From positions 62,001 through 126,000 of the forward strand of contig CAWFAS010000001.1 of the NCBI GenBank assembly GCA_963813895.1: a stretch of 64,000 nucleotides of DNA, given 5' to 3'. This DNA is from DASZWJ01 sp963813895 (GTDB taxonomy: Bacteria > Pseudomonadota > Gammaproteobacteria > JAURND01). Under the pieces are notes generated by a model. It did not search any database and was not told where the DNA came from. It worked only from the letters and a program-made list of their open reading frames with translations. Within the stretch, counting starts at the first letter, position 1; every line of letters begins with the position of its first letter. Positions 26,502 to 35,200 of the stretch are shown one piece after another. The translations under genes and the position numbers were made by a program.

Positions 26502-28130
26502 TCAAGCCGATGTGCTATTTTTTAAAAAAGGGACCTCTTTCAGATTAAAAGGCAGCAGAGCTTCATAGTCCTGGAGGCTGGTGCAGGTCGGCAGCTTTTG
26601 AAAGATAAATTCCAAATAAGCAACCGGATTTAGTTGGTGGGCTTTGGCCGTTTCAATTAAGCTGAAGAGCCGAGCGCTGGTGTGAGCCCCAGCGACACTG
26701 TCGGCGAATAACCAATTTTTTCTACCTATCACAAAAGGCTTAATAGCACGCTCCGTGCGATTATTATCTATTTCTTATCGGCCATCTTTGAGGTAGTTGG
26801 TTAAGTAAGGCCAGCGTTTAAGGGTATAGGCAATCGCTGCCCCTACGGGACTGCTGGGTAGCGCCGTTTTAGCTTTTTCATCCAAATAGAGTTTGAGCTC
26901 GTTGAGAATAGGCGCGGCTTTTTGCAGGCGGACTTCCCATATCTTTTGCGGATTAGCTTTCTCAGCCGTCAGGCTCTCTTCGATGCGATATAAGGCGCGG
27001 ATGAATTTAACCACATGCCCAGCCACGCCTTTTTCCTTGCCGTTGGGCAGCGCTTCAATAAATTTGCGGCGTACATGAGCGAAGCAGTTAATCCCCGTAA
27101 TAGAGGCCGACTTTAGTATAGGGTCATAAGCACCATAGCCATCACAGTGCAAAGCGCCCTGATAATCTGCAAAGAAGCCCTGGGCTACCGCAGCCGATCG
27201 CTGTGGGTGGTATTGATAAATTAAGCAGTGTTGATCTGGGGGTCCGCCGACAAAACACCAAATGAACGACTTGGTTTGCGCTCGCCTGCCGGGCTCATTG
27301 AGTACTTGTAGCGTTGTTTCATCGGCAAATGCAACATCGTAGTTCAGGATAATATCCTGCAGCAAATTAATCAGCGGGATGATGGCTTCGCCGATGCGTA
27401 TCATCCAGGCGCTCATTGTCTGGCGAGGCAAGTCAATCTGTAGCCGTTCAAAGATTTGTTCTTGACGATACAGTGGTAAGTGATCACAGAATTTGGCGAC
27501 GGCAATATGAGCCAACAGGCTGGGAGAGGCAAAGCTCTTGGGGATTAATTGTGGTGGCTTGGGCGCCGTCTTTGAGGTGACCGATCGAGTGGAATCGGTT
27601 TCTTTCGTCTTGACGCATTGGCAGCAGATATATTTTTTACTGTGATGTTCAACCACTTCCAACTTGGCGGGAACATAAATTAATTCTTCACGGGTTTCTT
27701 TACCAATGCATTCTAGTTCGGCGCCACAAGGGCATTGTTTATCTTCTGGTAGCAAATCATGTTCAACGATGGTGCGCTTTAGATGAGAGGGCAAAGGTTT
27801 TCTGCGTGACGCTGAAGGTTTATTCTCTGGAGCCACCGTGGCACCAATGATGGGTTTAGCAGGAGTAACTTCCAGTTCGCTACTAATAACTTCAATCTCA
27901 TTAAACAGCGGCAAATCGGTTTGGGCAGAAGGTTCATCATTTTTTATTTTTTCAGATTGACTGCCGAACAATCGTTTTTTTAACAAACGATTTTCATGGG
28001 ACAAAAGACCAATTTTTTGTCGGAGAATATTTTTTTCCTGAATGGATTCGGCATAAGATTTCAGCAGATTGTCTAAAATCTCCCGATCCTCTCCGGTGGC
28101 GCTATTGACAAATTCTTCAAGATTTTTCAT
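26502..28130 (-). pseudogene. tnpC: IS66 transposase TnpC, interrupted by a nonsense mutation (copy 1)
   Basis: About 542 codons counting the stop. N-terminal coiled coil and zinc-binding CPCGAEL...CCQC; DDE core with NYDVAFADETTLQVL, HCDGYGAYDPIL and NNRTERAIKPFVIGRKNWLF. At about 26774 the TAT of copy 2 is TAA, which ends the protein after ...LKDGR, before the catalytic Glu. The remaining 76 codons (26502-26732 and bases upstream) are intact in frame. Inactive unless read through. Confidence 0.9.
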
Positions 28131-28181
28131 GTGGACAGTTTAACAGAAGCCACGTTTTATGCTATAAAAAATAGGATATTT

Positions 28182-28541
28182 TTAATAAAAATCTTGATAA
28201 TGATCGGTAGAATAATTTCCCATTAAATAAAAATCCAAGCCCATTAGCAGTGCATTTAATTGGGCGGCATTGATAATAATTTTGTCGCCTTGGATATATT
28301 TTGAGTAATTAAAGCGCCCTTTTTCCAATCGCTTATAATAAATTACAAATCCATTTTTATCCCAAAATAACAATTTAATTTTATTGCGTTGCCGGTTAGT
28401 AAAAATAAATAAATCACCTTGTAAGGGATTTTGTTGGAAGTTGTCAACCAGTATCACGACTAATCCATTAATGGATTTACGCATGTCGGTGTTGGCAGTA
28501 TAAATATAAATTTGCGATTCCGCGGATATGGATAGTTTCAT
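28182..28541 (-). CDS. tnpB: IS66 accessory protein TnpB (copy 1)
   Basis: 119 residues from ATG at 28541, which overlaps the tnpA stop (ATGA). Hallmarks: IYIYTANTDMRKSINGLVVIL, GDLFIFTNRQRNKIKLLFWDKNGFVIYYKRLEKGRF. Needed with TnpA and TnpC for IS66 transposition. Same protein as in copy 2. Confidence 0.9.
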   Translation of the reverse strand: MKLSISAESQIYIYTANTDMRKSINGLVVILVDNFQQNPLQGDLFIFTNRQRNKIKLLFWDKNGFVIYYKRLEKGRFNYSKYIQGDKIIINAAQLNALLMGLDFYLMGNYSTDHYQDFY

Positions 28542-28918
28542 GGTTTCTCCAGATAATTCAGTAGGGTCTTTAAGGTCATGGCATCTGCACCTGGCGGTAT
28601 GGATAAACGCGTACCATTTGGCCACTGCAAGATAAAACCATGAATGGCTGGCTTTGAAGCGGTTGGATCTTCTGGGTGCAATTTAACGGAAAGCAAGGCA
28701 GGAGATTTTCTTTTGCTTTGGCTTAATCTATTGCGATGGTACATAAATTGGCCATAGACCAGTGACCTACTTTGGCAGAATTCTTTTTGAGGAAGTCCGC
28801 TGACTTCCCATTCCTGCATGATCGCCGGCCAATCGACTGGTTGGGACGGGCTTTGGAAAGATGGAGAGATTGATTTGTTCGCCTTTGCTGAGACGGGTTG
28901 GTGATTGGTTGGTTTCAT
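28538..28918 (-). CDS. tnpA: IS66 accessory protein TnpA (copy 1)
   Basis: 126 residues with the WPAIMQEWEVSGLPQKEFCQSR helix-turn-helix region typical of IS66 TnpA. The second half is low in conserved motifs. Copy 2 differs by one residue near the N-terminus (Ile for Thr). Confidence 0.85.
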   Translation of the reverse strand: MKPTNHQPVSAKANKSISPSFQSPSQPVDWPAIMQEWEVSGLPQKEFCQSRSLVYGQFMYHRNRLSQSKRKSPALLSVKLHPEDPTASKPAIHGFILQWPNGTRLSIPPGADAMTLKTLLNYLEKP

Positions 28919-29012
28919 GGGATTGCCCTTGTCGTTATTGATGAATAAGGGCAGTATAGTGCGTAATTTAGAATGCGGAAGAATGTGGTTTAATTACCGC
29001 TTACTTAGGTCT

Positions 29013-29440
29013 ATAGAGATTCCAGATGACAAGCATGCTTCAATTTTTGCTGTTTCTATTGCAGTTTCAAATTCCAAATTAACTTCGCCTAATTTTATTT
29101 CATAGACGTTATTGGTAATGATTTCTTGCGAAAGACCATAACGCATCATTATATAAAGCCAATTAATTAGCTCTCTTAAATTAGAAGTTGATTGATCAAA
29201 TGAAACTTTATTTGCAGAAGCAATAGCATTCCTCTTAATTATTGAAATAGTATCATTAAAACTTTTAATAAATTCTGGTGTTTCAAGAGAAATTAATTCG
29301 TTAAAAAAACCAGCTTTAGGAATTCTTTGGGGGAAAATAACAATTTCGCGGAAAGATATGTTTGGGCCAAATATTTCAGCATAAAACCTAGAATTTAAGG
29401 TAGCATTTTCATGTTTTTTGCCTATGTATCCCCATGACAA
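29013..29440 (-). pseudogene. TPR-repeat protein, N-terminal part, cut by IS66
   Basis: 144 native codons from MSWGYIGKKHENATL to SSGISIDL; the final three residues and stop come from the IS66 end. Fusion across the IS gives ...GISIDLTGLVDLIKKCF..., restoring one protein of about 415 residues. The N-terminal part has no recognised domain; the C-terminal part is TPR. Probably a scaffold or regulatory protein. Confidence 0.75.
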
Positions 29441-29539
29441 ATTTCAAATCTCATCACATATTATCCTTTTTAAATAAGTATTCTTAATTCTGAATTGACC
29501 TAATTTAACACAATAGCATATTTTGACAATTCTATAATG

Positions 29540-31686
29540 TTAAAGTTGTTGCATGGACTCTTCCCATGGAGGGTTTTTATTGACGACTCCTTTTAACCAA
29601 GTAATATTTCTAAAATTAATAGATTGCTCACCTGTTGCAAGATAAATATTTTTAAAACCACTAATATAAATTTTTTCACCAATTATTTCACCTCTTATAC
29701 CATTACCTAAGTTTGCGTCTATATATATCGGGGTTTCAGGTAATAAATCATCGCAAGCAGACAAAAATTGTTTTGCAGAAGAAAATGACAGCAAGTTTTT
29801 ATCATATCTGTTTGCTGATAATTCCCACATAGTATGAGTTAGTGGGTCATCATCAATTAGTACGGCATCTATTTTTTGCAAAATGTTGCTTTTATTTTTA
29901 ATTGGAATGAGGCTGACCAGGTCCTTGGGTATCATGCCTATCCCTAATGTTTCGCATTGTAGCATAATATTATGTTCATCAAAGTGGCTTGTTACTAATA
30001 TGCTTTTATTATTAAGAGAGAGGCTTTGTATCATGTCAAGACCAGTTTCTTTACATCCAACAAATTCATAGTCAAATAAATACGTTATATTGTTTTTTTC
30101 ATCTTTTATATTATGAAACCAAACTTTGATTTCTTCGGGAGAAAGAAATTGATGTAACGTTATTTTTATATTTTCTCTTTTTCTATATTGTTTAATTCGT
30201 TCTTTCCATACTTCATGGATGGAAATATCATCATCCACAATGGCTAGGTGCTGTTCATCATAAAGATATAAGATAGGTACAAACCAAGAGGGTGGCGGAG
30301 TTCTAGGCAGACAAACTTTAACTATTGTACCCTTTCCAATTTCTGATTCTATTATTAATTTTCCTCCCCATGATTCAAGAGTATTTTTTGCGTAATATAC
30401 CCCTAATCCATGACCATCTTCCTTCCCATACGTTACACCAGGCTGACCCAGTTGTCTCAAAATTTCGGCTGGGATCCCTTTTCCATTATCTTGAATCAAA
30501 ATCTCTACATTCTTTTCATTGCTGAAAAGCTTGATCGTTATTTTGCCTGTATTCACCAAAGATTCGACTGAATTATTAATAAGATTTGAAAGTATTCGTT
30601 TAAAGTCAGAGATTTTAATCATAGAAAAAAGGCCATAAGATTCAGAATTAAGTATGTTTTCAATCTCAATGCCGGGCTTTGATCTATATTGCAACCTTGT
30701 TTCAGTAATTAACATGTTAATTACGCTGGAAAGCAATTGTTTAGTAAAGTGTTCATCTTCTTCCATTTGTTGATTTGCTGGAATTTTCGAATTCTTCTTT
30801 AATAAAGTATTTGCAATGTCTCTAATTCTCCATACGGCATTCCTAATTAATACTCTATTATCTTCAGGCAAAGCCATTGTAGATTGAATGATCATGTCTA
30901 AAGCTGCCAGGGGAGATCTGATATCATGTGCTACTTTTAAGGCAGTTTTAGATAGCTCTTCTTGTAATTTTTTTTGTTCAGTTTCCACAATAAATTTTTT
31001 CAAGTGAGCACGAGACCGTAATATTTCATGAATAAGTTTAGATATCGCTTGCTTAATTCTCTCTTCTTCAACTGTATAAAGAATATTGCTAGTGAGATAA
31101 TTTTTTTCATCTTGGATATTGTCTAGCATTTCTATTTTTCTGGCAAGTGATTCGATTTCTTTTAGAAAATCATTGAAACGCACAAATTCGGTTTCAAGAT
31201 TAACTGATAGCCGCCATCGTGCTAATAGATATAATGGAATAATTAAAATTAGCATCAATAATTCTAGAATCAGAAACGGCATGAGAAATTTACGAAAATT
31301 GGTTTTATAAGAATAATAGCCCCAAATAACTTTTGCGCCATCTTGTATGGGTATTAAGGTTTTTGATAAATAATTAACTTCAGAACCAAACTGTGCAATA
31401 GTTCCTTTTTTATTATCAGCAATCAAAAAGTCTGAAAATAAACCTGTGGATTCTAGAAGTTCAGTTTCCCTGGTGATTGAAAAATTGTCTGAATCTATAA
31501 GATTGACTAAAACATGTTGGGAACAATAGTTATCCAGGTTTTAACTTGTTGATTGAATGTTTGACGCGAGAACAAATAAGTCCCTAAAAAAATGCAAATA
31601 CCAATTAACATAATCAGGCTTAATACGGAGACTGAAATTTTTTTGGAAAGTCTCTCGCTTAGAGATTTATTGTATGTGGCAATCAT
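29540..31686 (-). pseudogene. Membrane hybrid histidine kinase with two receiver-like domains, frameshifted near the N-terminus
   Basis: A start at 31686 gives a first membrane helix (VSVLSLIMLIGICIFLGTYLF) and breaks at a stop near 31530. A second frame covers QHVLVNLIDSDNFSITRET and continues through 31426 to 29540. The main part has a second membrane helix (LELLMLILIIPLYLLA), a coiled linker, H-box VAHDIRSPLAALDM, N-box NLINNSVESL, G-boxes DNGKGIP and GHGLGVYYAK. Then come two receiver-like domains: LAIVDDD with FDYEF, and AVLIDDD with IYIDANLG. One base change would restore it. Translation from 31426 would still give a kinase with one membrane helix. Confidence 0.75.
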
Positions 31687-31903
31687 TTCGGCGTCCGTTT
31701 TGTGGCTGGCTATTACCAGGGAATTTTTTATATTGCATTTGCACTAAAATTAATTGTTCTGATGACCTACTGCGCAGGTCATCCAAGGGGGAGAGCTATG
31801 CTGACACCTTGGTAACCTTAATCGCTTTGTCTTCGCCACAAACGGCGAGGTATTTGTTACTCTTCGCGCGAATCTCTCGCGGCACAAACATGTTAAAAGT
31901 GTG
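31427..31903. other. Upstream region of the sensor kinase, with a hairpin
   Basis: Apart from the kinase N-terminal piece (to 31686) no gene is seen. An 8-bp perfect stem GATGACCT/AGGTCATC (31761-31768, 31776-31783) is present without a T-run. Confidence 0.5.
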
Positions 31904-31932
31904 TTGACAAAGCATGATTTAACAAGTATCAT
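31904..31932 (+). promoter_or_regulatory. Strong sigma70 promoter of the ThiF/NRPS cluster
   Basis: TTGACA (31904-31909), 17-base spacer, TATCAT (31927-31932), a near-consensus housekeeping promoter. It points into the micro-ORFs and the biosynthetic genes and leaves a leader of about 260 nt before the first micro-ORF. Confidence 0.75.
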
Positions 31933-31939
31933 GTTAAAT

Positions 31940-32197
31940 ATGGTCGATGCTTAACGATTAATAGGATTAAGCAAAGGTGAGAATTTAGGCCAAAATCTAT
32001 CCTTTTGGGTTGGAAAAACTGATTAGGAAAGCATTTAGAGGCTTGGACATTCAACGAGTTAAGCTTACATAAGTTTGCTTTAGACTTGAATAGAGCATGA
32101 TTGAAAATCCTGCTTTTGGATATGCATGGGTTTTAGGCACGTTTTAGAGTGCACACTAATTGTGCCATTTTATTAACTTTACTATAGGAGAAAAGCA
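31940..32197 (+). other. Long untranslated leader of the cluster
   Basis: About 260 bases with no ORF. GGA triplets occur in the leader and in the ribosome binding site of the first micro-ORF (TAGGAG), the core of CsrA targets. GGCAC...GTGCC near 32136-32169 can form a short stem. A role in CsrA control is inference. Confidence 0.35.
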
Positions 32198-32236
32198 ATG
32201 ATGTTTACAAATAGCAGTAAACACCAGTTTTGCTAG
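32198..32236 (+). CDS. Micro-ORF 1 upstream of the ThiF-like enzyme (MMFTNSSKHQFC)
   Basis: 12 codons, ATGATG start behind ATAGGAG, stop TAG. The following bases (to about 32262) are nearly repeated in micro-ORF 2: CACCAGTTTTGCT, then GTTGC(G/A)GTAGGTTA. A different frame through the same repeat reads TSFASIVAVGYS but has no start. Position directly before an MccB/ThiF-like adenylating enzyme suggests a precursor peptide. Not recognised as any known peptide. Confidence 0.4.
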   Translation: MMFTNSSKHQFC

Positions 32237-32308
32237 CATAGTTGCGGTAGGTTATTCGTAACACATTGTTTAGTAGGATTTTTACTTTCCCCATTGTAGA
32301 AGAAATTT

Positions 32309-32395
32309 ATGAAATTTACAATGAAAGCTGGCTATGAGCACCAGTTTTGCTGGTCTCGTTGCAGTAGGTTAATTGTCGTTGCGGCAATACCGTAG
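32309..32395 (+). CDS. Micro-ORF 2 upstream of the ThiF-like enzyme
   Basis: 28 codons: MKFTMKAGYEHQFCWSRC then SRLIVVAAIP, preceded by AGAAGAA. Shares M-x-F-T and H-Q-F-C with micro-ORF 1, where the Trp codon TGG is TAG. An overlapping frame, 32334-32372, gives MSTSFAGLVAVG and ends in Gly. The repeat differences (AGC/GGT, ATA/CTC, GCG/GCA) keep Ser/Gly, Ile/Leu and Ala in that frame, so it may be the coding one. Which frame is used cannot be settled here. Confidence 0.4.
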   Translation: MKFTMKAGYEHQFCWSRCSRLIVVAAIP

Positions 32396-32438
32396 GGAAT
32401 TGCCGGATCACTCCATACTTAAATTAAGGAGAAGTTTT

Positions 32439-33641
32439 ATGAGATTGGAAGGTTCGCCGCGACTGAAATCTACAATTCAATTTTATCCTTTGGATGATAA
32501 AGTTTTTTTTGTTTCTACAGGCTTAGCGTTAAAATTTGATGATCCAACAGGATTCTTAGCTTCGGTTTGTCAAACCTTGGATGGAAAAAAAGATATAAAT
32601 GCTATTGAAAATGAATTGAAAGTAAAACACCCAGAACAAACACAATACCTCGCTGATTCGCTAAGCGCTTTAGATAAGGCAAAATTAATTGAAAACGCTC
32701 AGGTTAAACCAACCCCTGGCTTAAACCATTATGATCTTCAACGTTGGAGTAAAAATATTGAATTTTTTGGCACATTTGCTTCATATGAAACAAATAAATT
32801 TGAGAGCCAAGAATGCCTTAAAAATGTCAAAATTACTTTACTAGGTTTGGGTGGTTTAGGTTCCCACATTCTCTATGATTTAGCTGCATTAGGAATACGG
32901 CATATCCGAGCGGTCGACTTTGATAAGGTTGAGCTTTCCAGTCTAAATCGCCAAATCCTGTATAGCGAATCCGATGTTGAATTAAAGACACAAGCAGCCG
33001 AAAGACGCATTAAAAAATTTTCGCCAAAAGGAAAATTTGAGTTTATCAATAAAAAATTAGAATCGCAAAAAGATGTAGAAAATGTTGTAGCTGGTTCAGA
33101 CTTTGTCATCTGTGTCACCGACAAGCGGCAAAAAAACATGCAGTCTTGGCTTAACCAAAGCTGTGTTAAGCATAACATTACGTATATTGATGGCTGGCTA
33201 GATACTAAGAAGGCTACATTATTTTCCGTTATCCCTGGAATTTCCGGTTGCACGGAATGCTGGAAACAGCATGTGGTTAGGCAGGATTCCATTGCATCTA
33301 TATTAAACGAAATTGAGTTGCAAAAAGGGGAGCAAAGATTATTAGCGCCGACCATTGTGCCATTTGTTTCGGCTTTAACTGGTTTCATGCTTACAGAATT
33401 AATTAAAATGATTACCGGTATATCCACAGTTCAAACGACTAATAAACTCACGACATTTGATTTTGAATCACTCCGTATAAATGCGATTGAAACATGGGGA
33501 AAGCAAATTGATTGCAAAACTTGTTCCGGCATCAAACTTAATAAATTTAAGGTTAACTCTGTAGCCTACGGAACAGCTGCAGCCTTTATTCAACGACTCG
33601 GGAATAAATTTATTAATAAGCAAAGCTATCTTGCGCTCTAA
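32439..33641 (+). CDS. ThiF/MoeB/MccB-like E1 adenylating enzyme
   Basis: 400 residues from ATG 32439 with AAGGAGAAG upstream (the longer frame from 32373 overlaps micro-ORF 2). Residues 1-85 form a small N-terminal domain like the peptide-clamp/RRE of MccB and TOMM E1-like enzymes. The Rossmann core begins with ITLLGLGGLGSHILYDLAALGI. SLNRQ carries the ATP-binding Arg, FVICVTDKRQKNMQ the Asp. Two Cys pairs (CTEC, CKTC) bind zinc. Family members adenylate the C-terminus of a peptide or of ThiS/MoaD-like proteins. Context points to activation of a ribosomal peptide. Confidence 0.85.
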   Translation: MRLEGSPRLKSTIQFYPLDDKVFFVSTGLALKFDDPTGFLASVCQTLDGKKDINAIENELKVKHPEQTQYLADSLSALDKAKLIENAQVKPTPGLNHYDLQRWSKNIEFFGTFASYETNKFESQECLKNVKITLLGLGGLGSHILYDLAALGIRHIRAVDFDKVELSSLNRQILYSESDVELKTQAAERRIKKFSPKGKFEFINKKLESQKDVENVVAGSDFVICVTDKRQKNMQSWLNQSCVKHNITYIDGWLDTKKATLFSVIPGISGCTECWKQHVVRQDSIASILNEIELQKGEQRLLAPTIVPFVSALTGFMLTELIKMITGISTVQTTNKLTTFDFESLRINAIETWGKQIDCKTCSGIKLNKFKVNSVAYGTAAAFIQRLGNKFINKQSYLAL

Positions 33642-33794
33642 GATACGCTAGCTTATGTATCGTTGGAAAATTTTCTTATGATGAAGTTGACAATTTTAAT
33701 TACAAGCTAGCTCAAAACATACATCGCCGCACAGTAAAAAAATAAAAATTGTATTTAAACTCTATTTCGGTCAAACCATAATAAGAACAAAAAT

Positions 33795-33977
33795 ATGCTA
33801 ATTTTATCAAGAAGGTTAGGAGAAATCATAAGGATAGATTCAAAAGTACAAGTCATGATTCTGGATATTAGCCGAGATCATATAAAATTAGGCTTTGAGG
33901 CGCCTTCCATAATTCGGATTCTGAGAAGTGAATTAAAGGAAAAAAAGAGAATTAAAAAGTCAAGAGAGTCTAATTGA
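33795..33977 (+). CDS. csrA: CsrA/RsmA-family translational regulator
   Basis: 60 residues. MLILSRRLGEIIRID is the canonical CsrA first strand; VQVMILDISRDHIKLGFEAP follows, then IIRILRSELKEKK with the RNA-contacting Arg. CsrA dimers bind GGA in leader RNAs and block translation. This copy lies inside a biosynthetic cluster and not beside alaS or tRNA genes, as an accessory paralogue; Legionellales often carry several. Its likely targets are unknown. Confidence 0.9.
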   Translation: MLILSRRLGEIIRIDSKVQVMILDISRDHIKLGFEAPSIIRILRSELKEKKRIKKSRESN

Positions 33978-34465
33978 TGACCTAAAAAAAAGGTTTGATG
34001 CGGCTGGTAATTTTGAATTATTAAATGTCACGAATTGCAATAAATTCAAAAATGGAAAATCTTTTAATTGGAGAAGGAAAGCTTTAAAAAACATTAAAAA
34101 TAAACCCGCATAAGGGACAGATGGCCTTTCCTATTTTGTAAAACCTAAATTTATCATATCTAAAAACATAATAAAAATAAACAATACGATTAGAAGGAGA
34201 GGTGTAAACGTTAATTTGAACCCGTCTGGTTGCGGAAATTATTGTAATTGATCAGGTTAATAAATTTTCTACCACTTGTTAGAAAAAATGCATTAATAAT
34301 TGGGCGCTGAGGCCATTAATTTAACAAAAATTAACACCATTTGAAAATCAAAGTATAGTATTGATTTTTAGGAATTGATTGGGAGCTGTGTGCATTAATT
34401 TATGGATAAAATCCATAAACAAAACTGGATTTCATTTGCAATAACTATTTTTATGGAGAAAAGCA
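33978..34465. other. Intergenic gap after csrA with a possible start-less ORF
   Basis: A +1 frame overlapping the csrA end (about 33943-34113) reads DDLKKRFDAAGNFELLNVTN, CNKFKNGKSFNWRRKALKNI and stops. It has no ATG, GTG or TTG start and may be a remnant. The remaining 350 bases show no gene. Confidence 0.35.
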
Positions 34466-35200
34466 ATGGAGCAAGCCACTTTTACAGTAAAACCTTCATC
34501 AAACTTGCATGAGAATATCTTTGTTGACTATCCAAACCTAAGAAATAAATTATCGTATTTTGGTTTGGTTGATATCAGTTGTTTGTTTTCTAAAAGCATC
34601 ACCGAAGCTATTATTAACGAAATGCATCAATTGGTGAAAACGCATCATCGTCGAAATGATTTCTTATCTAAACATACAGAAACTCCTCGCAATTTAAATA
34701 CTGTAAGTGAAGCTGCTATCACTAATAATAGCATTGTCATACCGAAAATTTATTATTCTCCTGAAATCAAATACATGCTTAGCCAGATTGCTGGCGAAAT
34801 TATCCATGATCTACCCTGGACGGGTGAACGTTATGTATTGAATCAACTATCTGAACAAAATGATACCCATGGCTGGCATTGGGATGATTATTCTTATGCC
34901 TTGGTCTTCATTGCGGAAGCACCCGAAGGGGACAAAGGCGGTTTACTTGAATGCATTCCACACACTTATTGGAATAGGTCTAATCCACAAATTTACCATT
35001 TGCTCGAAACGAGAAAAATCGCGCAGTATTATTTTCAACCAGGAAGCTATTATTTTATGCGGTCTGATACTACCTTGCATCGCGTTACCCCAATAACATC
35101 AAACAAGAAGCGAATGTCATTAGCTATGTCATATTGCTCTGAAAGTGATTTAGAAAAGCCTATTGATCATAAAACCGTAATTGATTTATATGGGAAATAA
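34466..35200 (+). CDS. 2-oxoglutarate/Fe(II)-dependent oxygenase
   Basis: 244 residues behind a GGAG site. Iron ligands: H138-W-D140 in GWHWDDYSY and H205 in TTLHRVTPI; Arg216 (KKRMSLAMSY) binds 2-oxoglutarate. Architecture resembles the ArpA/hydroxylase-type oxygenases in natural-product clusters that hydroxylate amino acids or peptides. Likely substrate is an amino acid carried by the NRPS, or the peptide. Its stop is followed directly by the next start. Confidence 0.8.
   Translation: MEQATFTVKPSSNLHENIFVDYPNLRNKLSYFGLVDISCLFSKSITEAIINEMHQLVKTHHRRNDFLSKHTETPRNLNTVSEAAITNNSIVIPKIYYSPEIKYMLSQIAGEIIHDLPWTGERYVLNQLSEQNDTHGWHWDDYSYALVFIAEAPEGDKGGLLECIPHTYWNRSNPQIYHLLETRKIAQYYFQPGSYYFMRSDTTLHRVTPITSNKKRMSLAMSYCSESDLEKPIDHKTVIDLYGK

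Larger units (their letters stand above)
26469..29004 (-). mobile_element. IS66-family element, copy 1, with 8-bp target duplication
   Basis: 2536 bp bounded by GTAAGCG ends (inner GTAAGCGTCCGATTAA and, reversed, GTAAGCGGTAATTAAACC). The target octamer TTAGGTCT stands at 26461-26468 and 29005-29012, as expected for IS66. Carries tnpA, tnpB and tnpC on the minus strand. tnpC contains a nonsense codon. Confidence 0.95.
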
